The notes under the pieces: model-generated
Seen by the model: the letters and a program-made list of their open reading frames with translations, nothing else
Told to the model about the DNA's origin: nothing
Database searches by the model: none
Assembly: GCA_002868905.1 (NCBI GenBank)
Contig: PKUA01000039.1
Location: 570-46,988 of the forward strand
Origin: Desulfuromonas sp.
GTDB taxonomy: Bacteria; Desulfobacterota; Desulfuromonadia; Desulfuromonadales; Geothermobacteraceae
DNA: 46,419 nucleotides
Direction of reading: 5' to 3'
Part shown: positions 22,428-32,054 of the stretch, piece by piece
Numbering within the stretch: position 1 is the first letter of the stretch
Layout: every line of letters begins with the position of its first letter
Made by a program: the position numbers and the translations under genes

Positions 22428-24953
22428 TCAGCGGGTGACCTTTCTCTTTCCGGTTTGGTCTGATATCTTGAGGCCTTCGCTTTCCAGAATACTCTGTTTG
22501 CCTTGAGGTTGCAGCAAGTATTGCACGTCAAAGTCCAGGCCGGTCAGTTCGCCGTCTTCAGACGGCACTAAAACCAAATTGGGATAAAATCCGCAGGCGT
22601 CTTCGATGTCACAGATGTAATCATCATTGTCAAGGTCCGTGCCCGCCACGAGATAATAGCGCCCGGGAGGAGCAAATGTTGTGTAGCGATACTTGTCGGT
22701 GACATCTGTGGCAACAGTGGAAATACTCTCTTCGGTTTCCGCATCGATCAGCAGGATGTAAAGGGTCCCGACGTTTCCCTGACCGGTTTCAACGACCGCC
22801 ATGCTGATGTGTATATCCAATGAACCTGAAGAGTCCGTCATGATCGTGAGTTCGCCGCTGTATTCTCCGGGGGACAAGTTGCTGCGATCGATTTGAAGGC
22901 TCAGGTTGAGTGGCAGGGAGCCGCTGGTCTGGGAGACTTGCAGCCAGCTGACGCTGGAAACGGCGTCGAGGAGATAGATTTCCCCCCCTCCGAGATTGCT
23001 TATCTGGACCTGCAACGATTTTGTCCGGCTACCAAAGTCGAGAAAAACCGGATCAATGTGGAGGAGCGGTTCATCCGACTGGCTCAGGTTGGCGACGTCT
23101 TGCGCGGCCCGCACCGCTTGTGCTGCATCGATCAGGCCATATCCGAACACCTGGTCTTTGCCAGGTTCACCGAGATCATTGGTCAGCGGACGTGAAGTCG
23201 CCGGATGATCACCAGCGAGGAGAAGGGTCAGGTCGTCATCGGACAGATCAGGGTTAGCGGCGAGCATGAGAGAAAAAACTCCCGAGACGTGAGGGGCCGC
23301 CATCGAGGTCCCCTGGAAGAAGAGATATCCCGCCTGCCCATCGTCGTCACTTCCGGTGCTGAGAACACCATCTCCGTATCCGTCACCGTTGTTGTCGTCT
23401 TCGATATTGCCTCCCGGTGCGACAAGGTCGAGAGTCACGCCAAAGTTGGAGTAGGGCGCTTTTTCAAGAGAGAGGTCCACGGCACCGACGGAAAAAACTC
23501 CCGGGAGGGCGGCAGGATAATTCGGTGCCGTCGAGCTTGAATTCCCGGCCGCGGCCACCAGGACAACACCGGAATCCCTGGCGTCAGCGACCGCGTCTGC
23601 AATGGTGTTGCTGAATGCCGTGTCACCGAGACTCAAATTGACAATGCTGGCACGCTCATATTCATCAAGGACGATGCCGGAGTCGTTAGCCAGGCCTGCG
23701 GCATAGCGTATCGCCTGGGCAATGTCGTAATCTGTGCCGCCACCGACTCCGATGGCCCTTAATGGCATGATTCCTCCCTGCCAGGTGACCCCGCTGACTC
23801 CACTGTTGTTATTACTCACTGCGCCGATGGTGCCGGCGACATGTGTGCCGTGGAAGGTGCTGTTCTGACCTTCAGGGTCGTCCCCTGGATCGGTCGGGTC
23901 AGAATCGATGCCGTCGCCGTCATTGGAAATGCTGGTCATGCTGATGAAATCATAACCTGTATCGGTTAAACGGGATTGGAGGTCCGGGTGGTTGACCACG
24001 CCGGTGTCGATGACGGCCACGACCTGTTGCGCGTCACCGGTGGTGATGTCCCAGGCCTGGGGAAGTTTGATCAGCGGGTAATGCCACTGATAGGGATAGT
24101 TTTGGTCGTTGGGCAGATTGAACGATTGTCGCAGGTAATTCGGTTCGACGTACTCGATTTCCGGGTCAGAGGCAAGCTCGGCGAGCCTCGATGTTGTTTC
24201 CACCCGGCGGGAATGATGATTCACCCGGCCCCGATCATGCTTTTTTCTGGTTGACCGGACCGATTGCGTCTGACTGACGGTCGCCGTGGCCTGATCCCAG
24301 CGAAAGATGTGAACCCGGTTATCTGCCGTTGGCGCTGGTGGTCCGGCGGCTGAAACTGTGTTGAGGGAAGCTTCTGTTCTGTAGCGAACCAGCAATTCAC
24401 CCGGTACGAATTGACTGCCGATAGCGGCAGCCCCCGAGGCGAGAACCGTGGTGTCGAAATAAAGGAGATAGCTGCTCGCACCCTGGAAGCCGCGAACTCC
24501 AAGCAGGTAGGTCCCGGGGGTGGTAATGTCGATCGATTCTCTGGCGACCAGACCTTCAGATATGTCCAGCAGGGCTCCGTTGCTGTCAAGCAGCAACAGG
24601 TCAAGATCATTTGAAACCAGATCGTTTTCCGCGATCAACAGTGTGGCTCGCAGTGAATCGGTGACGGTAATACGGTAGAGGTCAGCCACATCAAGGAGGG
24701 AATCGTTGGTAACGGTGAACCAGGGGTCGTCATCTGCCACCTCACCGGAGACTCGGCTCCCTTCCTGTACGGGCTGGGCAGATGCCAGGGTCTGGTTGGG
24801 TTCAGCTTCCAGAGCTGCCAGGGGAGAAACCTGGATCTTCCCTCCGATGGATCTCTGCTGCGTATCGATGTTGCCATCATTCGAATCTCCACCTCCGCAG
24901 GCAGCAAGAAGGATCAGGAGCATAAGATGGGGGAAAAGGAAACGTGTTTGCAT
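22428..24953 (-). CDS. Subtilisin-like (S8) serine protease lipoprotein
   Basis: Start at 24953 opens a lipoprotein signal (LMLLILLAACGGG, lipobox LAAC), so the 841-residue protein should be membrane-lipid anchored. GGAG stands about ten bases upstream; longer frames to 25520 are unsupported. Order of parts: linker, PPC-like beta domain (about 55-160), FVPGELLVRYR propeptide-like segment (about 175), S8 catalytic domain and BACON-like beta domain (about 610-700). An acidic C-terminal beta domain ends in a basic tail. The catalytic triad is in VIDTGVVNHPD (Asp about 314), FHGTHVAGT (His about 368) and GTSMAAPHVSG (Ser about 549). It is divergent from the minor-pilin cluster and may process surface proteins. 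Confidence 0.93.
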   Translation of the reverse strand: MQTRFLFPHLMLLILLAACGGGDSNDGNIDTQQRSIGGKIQVSPLAALEAEPNQTLASAQPVQEGSRVSGEVADDDPWFTVTNDSLLDVADLYRITVTDSLRATLLIAENDLVSNDLDLLLLDSNGALLDISEGLVARESIDITTPGTYLLGVRGFQGASSYLLYFDTTVLASGAAAIGSQFVPGELLVRYRTEASLNTVSAAGPPAPTADNRVHIFRWDQATATVSQTQSVRSTRKKHDRGRVNHHSRRVETTSRLAELASDPEIEYVEPNYLRQSFNLPNDQNYPYQWHYPLIKLPQAWDITTGDAQQVVAVIDTGVVNHPDLQSRLTDTGYDFISMTSISNDGDGIDSDPTDPGDDPEGQNSTFHGTHVAGTIGAVSNNNSGVSGVTWQGGIMPLRAIGVGGGTDYDIAQAIRYAAGLANDSGIVLDEYERASIVNLSLGDTAFSNTIADAVADARDSGVVLVAAAGNSSSTAPNYPAALPGVFSVGAVDLSLEKAPYSNFGVTLDLVAPGGNIEDDNNGDGYGDGVLSTGSDDDGQAGYLFFQGTSMAAPHVSGVFSLMLAANPDLSDDDLTLLLAGDHPATSRPLTNDLGEPGKDQVFGYGLIDAAQAVRAAQDVANLSQSDEPLLHIDPVFLDFGSRTKSLQVQISNLGGGEIYLLDAVSSVSWLQVSQTSGSLPLNLSLQIDRSNLSPGEYSGELTIMTDSSGSLDIHISMAVVETGQGNVGTLYILLIDAETEESISTVATDVTDKYRYTTFAPPGRYYLVAGTDLDNDDYICDIEDACGFYPNLVLVPSEDGELTGLDFDVQYLLQPQGKQSILESEGLKISDQTGKRKVTR

Positions 24954-25151
24954 GACAAGTATCTCCAGAAATTTGAGTCTCTCGGGGAATTCTATCCAAT
25001 CGCCCAGGGCATGGCAAAGAAACAAAACATATTTTGGCTTGATAAAAAATTCATAAGCGAATATGGTTGTTTTTACATCAACTTCGGGGCTGCTTGATTC
25101 AGCCCTGTGCCATTGAATCTTGAGTTGGTCTTGCATGGTCCGGGGGGGGGA

Positions 25152-25763
25152 ATGCAACAGACAGCGTCTATTCAAAATTGTTCCAAGCCGGTTTTCTCTG
25201 AGAAAAACCCTTCTTTTCAGGCAGTCGCTCACCGAGGGGAGATAACTTCGAGATGGCCTCAGGGCCGTTCTGGCTTTACTCTCATGGAAGTCCTCGTGGT
25301 GGTGGCAATCATCGGAGTTCTGTCCGGTGTCGCCACTCTGACCTACGCACAGTTGCTCCCCGGGTACCAACTTAAATCGACGATCGATCGAATATTTTCC
25401 ACCATGCAGATGGGCCGGTCCGAGGCGATCAGGCGGAGCGCGCAGTGCGTCCTTGTTTTTGACCCTGGTACTGAAGAATATCATCTGTTTGTTGATCGCA
25501 CGAATCTTTCGGATTGCCATTTTGAACCCGGCGACGAAGAAATTTCTTCAGGCTCGATATCCGCAGCTCATGTCAATTACGTCAATTCGGAAATCACATT
25601 CCACGTAAATTCGGCAGGTTTACCGGCCATCGCCTTTACACCCCGGGGCTTCATCAGGAGCCCCGGGGCCACCTTTGGAAATGGCAGGGTGGTTCTGGCC
25701 AACAGCCGCCATGAAAAACGGGCGGTGGTGACTCATTGGAGCGGCCAGGTCAGGATTGAATAG
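25152..25763 (+). CDS. fimT: FimT/GspH-type minor pseudopilin, start region suspect
   Basis: The prepilin motif GFTLMEVLVVVAIIGVLSG and the GspH/FimT C-terminal domain are clear. In frame, however, the only ATG is at 25152 and gives a 46-residue leader before the Gly cleavage site, far too long for a prepilin. A better start, ATG 25253 preceded by GGGGAGA, is one base out of frame. Deleting one C at 25265-25266 would yield MASGRSGFTLMEV, an ideal prepilin leader. So a real one-base frameshift or a sequencing error is likely. First gene of a fimT-pilW-pilV-pilX-pilY1 order typical of type IV pilus tip complexes. Processing would be by PilD, not present here. Confidence 0.7.
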   Translation: MQQTASIQNCSKPVFSEKNPSFQAVAHRGEITSRWPQGRSGFTLMEVLVVVAIIGVLSGVATLTYAQLLPGYQLKSTIDRIFSTMQMGRSEAIRRSAQCVLVFDPGTEEYHLFVDRTNLSDCHFEPGDEEISSGSISAAHVNYVNSEITFHVNSAGLPAIAFTPRGFIRSPGATFGNGRVVLANSRHEKRAVVTHWSGQVRIE

Positions 25764-25810
25764 CAGGTTCTTTGAATCATGCAGTTTCGATGTACGGGTC
25801 AGGAGGGGAT

Positions 25811-26617
25811 ATGTCGCAAGGCGGATTTTCGCTGGTCGAAGTCATGATCGGATTGGCGATCGCTTGAGTTGTGTCACTTGCCATGTTTTCGGCGTTCTCA
25901 TCGCAAAACCAGAGTTACATTGCCCAGGAACAGGTTGTTGCCATGCAGCAAAATCTCCGGGCGGCTTTTACTGTTCTGGAGAGAGACCTTCGCATGGCTG
26001 GTTTTGTCGGCGATGGAGGCGCTACGGCTGGTATCGCCGAGGCGGGGGAGGGACGTCTCAGGTTGACTTACGATCTCGGGAATGGCACCCCATCAGGAAA
26101 CCCCGATGGGGATGTCCTCGACAACGGTGAACATATCACCTACGGAGTCTATTCTTCAGGCGGAGTTAATAAACTCGGGCGCAAGGTTTTGGCAGGCGGA
26201 AATTACCAGCCGGTCGCTGAAAACATCTCAGCACTCGGTTTCGCCTATGCGTTTGATGCGGATTTTGACAGCGAGAATCAGATCGACCGGGGGGCAGACG
26301 GCAGAGTCTACTGGGGCATCATCAACCCGTTGGATAACCATTGGTACGATCTCGATGTAAATGACGATGGTGACATCTCTCCTGCTGATGACCTTGACGG
26401 AGATGGATTGATCACCGGTCAGGACACGGGGCTGGTGGCCAGTCTCGATCAAATCAGGGGGGTGCGGGCCTGGTTGTTGGCGGAGACGGCCATCGAGGCC
26501 CGGGATTTTCGCGAGACGAATCTTTTTCAAGTCGGAAGTCGTACGGTCAAGCCGAATAATCAGAAGCGGCATCGATTGTTAACTGCAACGATTTTCTGTC
26601 GGAATCTGGGGTTGTGA
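25811..26617 (+). pseudogene. pilW: PilW-type minor pilin interrupted by TGA
   Basis: AGGAGG precedes ATG 25811 and the product starts MSQGGFSLVEVMIGLAIA, a perfect prepilin N-terminus. Codon 19 (25865-25867) is TGA. The frame then continues without interruption as VVSLAMFSAFSSQNQSY to a normal PilW C-terminus ending RNLGL at 26617. The stop sits in the middle of the conserved hydrophobic helix, where homologs have a hydrophobic or Gly residue. Selenocysteine there would be unexpected and no SECIS-like hairpin was noted. A nonsense change or base-call error is the likeliest reading; the rest of the gene shows no decay. Confidence 0.75.
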
Positions 26618-26619
26618 TC

Positions 26620-27075
26620 ATGGATGAATTGAGGGTCGATGCCGGGTTTTCCCTGGTTGAGGTGATGATTTCAATGATGATTTTCGCCATCTGCATGCTC
26701 GGGCTGGCCAAACTGCAATTGACGGCCCTGCACACCAACATGAAAGCTCGTGAGACAACCGAGGCGGTTTCGCTGGCCCAGGGGAAGCTCGACGAACTGC
26801 GACTGTTGCCCTTCACCCATCCGGATTTGCAGGATTACAACAGTGCCGGTGATACGGGTTTTGCAACCGGAGGCTTGCCCGATTCGGGAGTTGATGCCGA
26901 TAATCTGCAAACGGGTGTCAACGCATCGGGTCGCCTTTACGACCTGTTCTGGAACATTGCCGACGATGTCCCTGTTTCAGGCGCGAAGACAATACGTATG
27001 ATCGTACATTGGCGGGAGAGAGGAGGAGAACGTCAGGTGAAAATCGACTCGGTTTTTTCGGAGAGAATCCGATGA
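26620..27075 (+). CDS. pilV: PilV-type minor pilin
   Basis: Start at ATG 26620 with GGGG eight bases upstream; a GTG at 26614 overlapping the pilW stop is the alternative. The 151-residue product has the prepilin cleavage motif with Glu5 (AGFSLVEVMISMMIFAICML), then TTEAVSLAQGKLDELR, which is usual for PilV, and a C-terminal VHWRERGGERQVKI. It would join the type IV pilus tip complex after cleavage by prepilin peptidase. It overlaps pilX by four bases. Confidence 0.85.
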   Translation: MDELRVDAGFSLVEVMISMMIFAICMLGLAKLQLTALHTNMKARETTEAVSLAQGKLDELRLLPFTHPDLQDYNSAGDTGFATGGLPDSGVDADNLQTGVNASGRLYDLFWNIADDVPVSGAKTIRMIVHWRERGGERQVKIDSVFSERIR

Positions 27076-27530
27076 ATTTATTACCGGCTTTTCTGCAAAG
27101 TAAGACTTTCCAGAACGAAAAGGGCTCAATCCTTCTCTACACCGTGCTGTTGATGTCTCTTCTTCTTCTGATCGGGTTGGCGGCCGGGACCAGCAGTGAA
27201 CTTGAACTTCGTATTGCCGGGAGCGACCGGGATTATCGCCAGGCATTCATCTCTGCTGAAGCCGGCATCGATGCCGTTTTGTCTGACACATCCCTCTACA
27301 ATAGCGGCAACCTCGACGCCGGCGTTCCCCGTCTTTCCATGCAGGTGTTAAATCCGGTGCAGGAATTCCAGGCCCGAGTGACTTATGCCGGGGCCTCGAA
27401 TCTGCCTAGAGGGAGCGGTTATTCCGCCGACAGTTACAGGGCACATAACTACGTTCTGAACTCGACCGGGCATGGGGTGAGCGGTGCGGAGGTCGAGTTG
27501 CACGCCAAGGGTTACCGAGTCGGTTATTAA
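27072..27530 (+). CDS. pilX: PilX-type minor pilin/assembly protein
   Basis: ATGA overlap with pilV fixes the start and gives 152 residues. The N-terminal segment NEKGSILLYTVLLMSLLLL is the PilX_N pattern, in which the usual Glu5 is missing. The EAGIDAVLSD stretch after the helix is also family typical. It lies between pilV and pilY1, as in Pseudomonas and Geobacter clusters, and should help present PilY1 at the pilus tip. The rest is a variable beta-rich domain. Confidence 0.8.
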   Translation: MNLLPAFLQSKTFQNEKGSILLYTVLLMSLLLLIGLAAGTSSELELRIAGSDRDYRQAFISAEAGIDAVLSDTSLYNSGNLDAGVPRLSMQVLNPVQEFQARVTYAGASNLPRGSGYSADSYRAHNYVLNSTGHGVSGAEVELHAKGYRVGY

Positions 27531-27620
27531 GCACCAATTCCCGGTTGTTCTCAACGCTCATATTTTTTGTATGGACTGTCTTTATGTCCGTTATGTCTGA
27601 ACGGAAGAGGGAGGGGTTGC

Positions 27621-30600
27621 ATGTTAAGGGTTACTGAGGCTGGCCTTGTGAGTCTGTTGGCGTTTATGCTCACTGGTCCTGGTTTATTGAAAGGGGAGGA
27701 TACCTGCGTATTCTCGGTTGATTCAACAGCGGTGCCGCCGAACGTGGTTCTGTTGCTCGACAACGGGGCTGCAATGGAGAGGATATTCGAGCACAACGCT
27801 TACCAGGTTGACCTCGATTACACTCCGATGGTCGCCTCGCAGCAGGAAGGGATCAACGGTTTTTTCAACCCGGACGGCTACCTGGTTGAAAAATCGGGCA
27901 ATCGGTATTATATCCGGCAACTTGGTTCCGATTTGCTACCGGTGGCCGGGGGGATCGAGGGGGATTCCTCCAACCAGCATCGCTGGAGCATCAATGGTCG
28001 AACCATTACTCTGCCGGCGGCTCCGTCCAGTTCGGTGGATGGAACCGGGATCAAGGACAACGGCAGCCGGTTCCGTTACCCTGCAAACTACCTCAACTGG
28101 TTGTTCTACGGGCCGTATCAAGACGATGGCATAGATGACGGGACTCTTCATGGTGCGGGTGACGGTTCCGACCTCCCGGCGCAGACCCACTTCTATTTCA
28201 TGAAACAAGCGATTCTGGAGGTTGCCGCAGCGGTCGGAGCCGAGGTCAATTTCGGGATTTATAATTTTGCCAACGCTTCCGGCGCATCCCAGGTCCAGCC
28301 ACTAAAGCAGGTTGTTGATGGGAATGGTTTTCTGGATAGCAATTTTGTTAATAATGTCAACAATATGGGGACTGTCACCTACTCTCCCCTGGCCGAGGGG
28401 TTGGCTACCATCGGTGACTACTACGGTTCGTCAGCCATCAAGCAGTACGTATCGGAGGAATATTGCCAGAAAAATTTCGTGATCGTCCTGACCTCCGGAT
28501 TCTCTTCCGAGGACGGGACCAGTGACCATCAGTCGGTACCATCGACTCTCACCGATCTCGATGGCGACAATGGTTCCGGCGGTATCGGTGAGGGGAGGAT
28601 CAGCATCGATGGCGTCGTTTCCGCTATCCCGCACAACCTGAACGGCACCAGTCACCTGGACGATGTCGCTTATTACCTGAGAACCAACGATGTTGTTTAC
28701 TCTAATACACCATCATTCAAGAACCTCAGCACCTATACCGTAGGTCTTCAATCCAATCCGCTGACTCGGGCTTTTCTGATCAACACGTCCAACAACGGCA
28801 ATGGTGCGCTGAACCTCTACGACACATCTGATCCCGAATATGGTGCCTACCATTTCGAGGCCGATTCCCCTGAAAGTATCGGGGCGACTCTGCTCAGCGC
28901 ACTTAATAACATTCTTTCCAAAACCACGACGTTTACCGCTCCCGTGGTCCCGGTGACCCGGACGATGAGCGGAAAGACAATTTATCTCTCTTTCTTCAGG
29001 CCAGCGGAGGGTCTTTTCTGGGAAGGGGATGTGCGGAAGTTTGCCCTCGACTCGACCAACCGGATCATCGACGCTGACGGGAATCCGGCCACCTGGCCGA
29101 ATGGAGCGATGCGGGAGAACGCCACCCCCATCTGGTCGACCCGCGATTGGAGCGGGACGATGCACCACTCGACAAGGGAAGTGATGACCTACCTGGGGGA
29201 AGCCAGCCTGAACAATGCAGGCAACGCATTCACCGTTGATAATATCACGGCCGCACAACTGGGAAATCCGGTCACCGCGGCAAATGTCGATGATTCCAGT
29301 CGCGTCATTGCATACGTCCGGGGGGGCGATGCCTTCGATGAAGATGGTGATCTGGTGCTGGATGAGAACCGGCAAGTTGTCTCGGCGGATTCATTACATG
29401 GGAAGCCGGTCGTATTTACTTTCACTTATCAGCTCTCGGGGAATGACCCACAAGTCGATTCGGCGGAAACCAGAGTCTTCATCGGGGCGAATGACGGGAT
29501 GCTGCATGCCGTTGATGATGCCGATGGATCGGAAGTCTGGGGTTTTATTCCCCCTGATCTCCTGCCGCGTTTGCAGGAGATGGTCTACGGCATCGAGCAC
29601 CCGGTCTTCCTTGATTCGAGTCCAAGGGTGTGGTTTTTGGATCGCGATGGTGATGGTTATATTGACGACACCAATGGCGATGGTTTCGTCGATGTCGGAG
29701 AAGATGACAGGGTCTTGTTAATATTCGGTGAACGGGCCGGTGGTTCAGCTTATCACGCCCTCGATATCACCTATCCGGACAACCCTGTTTACCAATGGGG
29801 TTTTTCGCATGCCGCTCACTGGGGGAGTGCCCCACAAGCGGTCTCCTGGCTCGGTGAAAGTTGGTCCGAGCCTGTTTTCGGTCGAATCAAGACAGAGCAT
29901 GACTCCGCATCACTTGACACGCCGGATGAAACGGGTCCCGACCTCGACTACCACAACGTGATGATCGTCGGCGGTGGTTTCAGCGCGGCTGGAACAGTCG
30001 GTCGAGGAGTGTTGATCGTCGATGTCGAAAACGGGGAGGTGTTGAAGGAATTTCGCAACACCGCGGACAACAATATTGGGATGAACTTTCCTGTTCCGAG
30101 TTCGGTGACCGCTATCGATGCAGACGACAATGGGTTCCTCGATAAGGTTTACGTCGGGGATGTTGGAGGTCGGCTGTGGCGTCTCGGTCAATTTGAAGAC
30201 GAGGAGGGGGTGGCACTGCCGTTTCCCCAAAGCGAGGAGAATCTTTCTCGTTGGACCGCGGACGTTCTGCTTTATGCCGGATGCGATGAGGCGGACTGTG
30301 GCGATCACGCCGACAATGATGCGGATGGAGAAATCGATGAATTCCGACCGTTTTATTTTGCGCCGGAAATTGCCCTGGAAAAAGGCTTCGATCTGGTGGT
30401 GGCGGGTACTGGTGATCGTTCAAATTCCTGCAATCGCCGGACGGCGGATCGGATTTTGGCGGTGCGTGACAACCATCGGACCTCCCGGTTAAGCGCCGAA
30501 GCGGGCGATCTGGTAAATCTTGATGATGCAACGCCGAACCTTGATCTGCCTGCAGCCGACGTCGACCAGAACGATCGTGACGATCTTGGTTTTTTCCTGG

Positions 30601-30980
30601 CATTGAATCCCGGTGAGAAGGTCCTCGCAGAAGCCGTTGTTTTCTACCGCATTATCTACATGACCTCCTTCGAACCGAATGATGTTCCCTGCGTCCCCGG
30701 GGGGAATTCCTGGTTGTATGCTCTCGAATACAAAACAGGCGCTCCGAAGATTCCAATCGATGAGAATGGTACAATGGCTCGGCGGAAGAACATCGGGGGC
30801 GGGATCGCTTCTGATCCGGTCGTGATTATCAACGAAGGTGATGCCAAATTGATGATCTCCGTCGGTGAGGCCAACCCGGATGAAGATTCGGAATCGACCG
30901 GCGCGGGGGTCAGTCGATCCGAGCCCCCTTCACCTCCGCCATCTCTGTTCTTGAGGTGGTGGCAGGAACTGTTCGATTGA
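27621..30980 (+). CDS. pilY1: PilY1-type pilus tip protein
   Basis: ATG 27621, preceded by GAGGGAGGGG, opens a signal peptide (TEAGLVSLLAFMLTGPGLL); the longer frame from 27567 lacks support. The 1119-residue protein has a vWA-like N-terminal half (VVLLLDNGAAMERIF, later NFVIVLTSGFSS). The C-terminal PilY1/PilC beta-propeller follows (SGKTIYLSFFRPAEGLFWEG, FIGANDGMLHAVDD, WGFIPPDLLPRLQEM). An EF-like calcium loop DRDGDGYIDDTNGDGF sits near residue 680. PilY1 is exported, sits at pilus tips and acts in adhesion and mechanosensing. The C-terminus is Ser/Pro-rich. Probably transcribed with the upstream pilins. Confidence 0.92.
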   Translation: MLRVTEAGLVSLLAFMLTGPGLLKGEDTCVFSVDSTAVPPNVVLLLDNGAAMERIFEHNAYQVDLDYTPMVASQQEGINGFFNPDGYLVEKSGNRYYIRQLGSDLLPVAGGIEGDSSNQHRWSINGRTITLPAAPSSSVDGTGIKDNGSRFRYPANYLNWLFYGPYQDDGIDDGTLHGAGDGSDLPAQTHFYFMKQAILEVAAAVGAEVNFGIYNFANASGASQVQPLKQVVDGNGFLDSNFVNNVNNMGTVTYSPLAEGLATIGDYYGSSAIKQYVSEEYCQKNFVIVLTSGFSSEDGTSDHQSVPSTLTDLDGDNGSGGIGEGRISIDGVVSAIPHNLNGTSHLDDVAYYLRTNDVVYSNTPSFKNLSTYTVGLQSNPLTRAFLINTSNNGNGALNLYDTSDPEYGAYHFEADSPESIGATLLSALNNILSKTTTFTAPVVPVTRTMSGKTIYLSFFRPAEGLFWEGDVRKFALDSTNRIIDADGNPATWPNGAMRENATPIWSTRDWSGTMHHSTREVMTYLGEASLNNAGNAFTVDNITAAQLGNPVTAANVDDSSRVIAYVRGGDAFDEDGDLVLDENRQVVSADSLHGKPVVFTFTYQLSGNDPQVDSAETRVFIGANDGMLHAVDDADGSEVWGFIPPDLLPRLQEMVYGIEHPVFLDSSPRVWFLDRDGDGYIDDTNGDGFVDVGEDDRVLLIFGERAGGSAYHALDITYPDNPVYQWGFSHAAHWGSAPQAVSWLGESWSEPVFGRIKTEHDSASLDTPDETGPDLDYHNVMIVGGGFSAAGTVGRGVLIVDVENGEVLKEFRNTADNNIGMNFPVPSSVTAIDADDNGFLDKVYVGDVGGRLWRLGQFEDEEGVALPFPQSEENLSRWTADVLLYAGCDEADCGDHADNDADGEIDEFRPFYFAPEIALEKGFDLVVAGTGDRSNSCNRRTADRILAVRDNHRTSRLSAEAGDLVNLDDATPNLDLPAADVDQNDRDDLGFFLALNPGEKVLAEAVVFYRIIYMTSFEPNDVPCVPGGNSWLYALEYKTGAPKIPIDENGTMARRKNIGGGIASDPVVIINEGDAKLMISVGEANPDEDSESTGAGVSRSEPPSPPPSLFLRWWQELFD

Positions 30981-30981
30981 T

Positions 30982-31046
30982 CTGGCAGGACTTTTGATCC
31001 CGGTAAGGAGATAAGACGGAATGTGGTTGGTTGGGGGTCCTGCCAG
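30982..31046 (+). other. Inverted repeat behind pilY1
   Basis: CTGGCAGGAC (30982-30991) and GTCCTGCCAG (31037-31046) pair perfectly over a 45-base loop and are followed by GTTTTG. It may be a long-loop terminator for the pilin operon or a remnant of something larger. Confidence 0.35.
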
Positions 31047-31082
31047 GTTTTGCCTTTCAACCCAGCGCCCCAACATTTACGG

Positions 31083-32054
31083 TCATCGCTGAATTCCGGT
31101 AGGTTGAACATGTCGGCGGAAAAATTGCCAGATCTCAGCGGTCGCATTGAACCCGTAAAGGGGATTGTCCGTTGATAGTCTCATGGTGAAATGTTGACCG
31201 GGCCACTGGTGCCCCCAGTCTGCCAGCTGCCAGATTTCCAGGTCCTGCCGACATGAAACCCGGACTTGTCGAAGACCTCCCTCCCGAAGTGTTCGTTCAT
31301 CATTTTCGCCAGAGCATCCGTTCGCCCTTTGCCAGAATTCGGTCGCATCCTTGAGAGAACTGTAGCTACGCTCGCCACGTCCCAAAGGGCTAGTGCCACC
31401 TGCGGGAGGTATATGCTGGTCGGCATCACCATGAAAGATGACGAGTGGTGTCCCCTGGAAGGTGTTGGGAAGCTTCTGCTCGGGGACATCAGGGAGTCGA
31501 CTGCTGATTGCTCCGGCGACAACGGCTGCGGCGGCAAATCGTTCCGGTTGTTCAGCGAGAATCCGGTAGGCCAGCATACCGCCGTTTGACATGCCGGCCA
31601 GATAGATGCGGGATGGGTCGACCGGAAGTTCACGGCTCAGTTTGTCAACAACGGACATCACGAAGCCGATATCGTCGATCTTGTCATCGGCCGCCTTGCC
31701 ACAACAGTGCCCCGCGTTCCAGTGCTGCAGCCACCCGAACAAGCCGATTCCTTCCGGGTAGGCGACCAGGAAATGCTCCTGATCGGCCAAATCGTTGAAG
31801 CCCGTTTCAAGGGCGGTTTTTTCCCCGGTACTGAAGGCGCCATGCAGCACGATGACCAGGGGGTGACTGTCGCTGCTGTTCAGTCCCGGGGGAATATGCA
31901 GAAAGGTGGTACGTTGGCGCCATTGGAAACTGATTTCACTGGAGATGTGAAAATCACCCGCTATCAGATGGCCATCGGAATGGATTTTGGGCAACGGCGT
32001 GGTGCAGCCGACCAGGAGAAATAGAAATATAAGTGACAAACCGGTTGTTTTCAT
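31083..32054 (-). CDS. Lipoprotein esterase of the PHB-depolymerase/feruloyl-esterase (LpqC) type
   Basis: A lipoprotein signal (TTGLSLIFLFLLVGCTTP) precedes an alpha/beta hydrolase of the polyhydroxybutyrate-depolymerase/LpqC family. Visible marks are VIVLHGAFSTGEKTA (oxyanion region), AGMSNGGMLAYR (nucleophile Ser), FHGDADQHIPPAGG (acid Asp) and ADWGHQWPGQ (His). The length, 323 residues, fits. Such enzymes cleave esters of plant polymers or PHB; the substrate here is unknown. Its start overlaps the stop of the TatT-like gene (TGATG), so the two lipoproteins are co-translated. Confidence 0.87.
   Translation of the reverse strand: MKTTGLSLIFLFLLVGCTTPLPKIHSDGHLIAGDFHISSEISFQWRQRTTFLHIPPGLNSSDSHPLVIVLHGAFSTGEKTALETGFNDLADQEHFLVAYPEGIGLFGWLQHWNAGHCCGKAADDKIDDIGFVMSVVDKLSRELPVDPSRIYLAGMSNGGMLAYRILAEQPERFAAAAVVAGAISSRLPDVPEQKLPNTFQGTPLVIFHGDADQHIPPAGGTSPLGRGERSYSSLKDATEFWQRANGCSGENDERTLREGGLRQVRVSCRQDLEIWQLADWGHQWPGQHFTMRLSTDNPLYGFNATAEIWQFFRRHVQPTGIQR

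Noticed and set aside
25865-25867. Selenocysteine at the TGA of pilW
   Set aside because: The position is in a membrane helix of a pilin with no redox role, and no SECIS-type hairpin follows directly.
31000-31090. AAGGAG followed by ATG and 23 codons inside the inverted repeat behind pilY1
   Set aside because: The frame has no features and overlaps the repeat arm; spacing is loose and there is no independent support.
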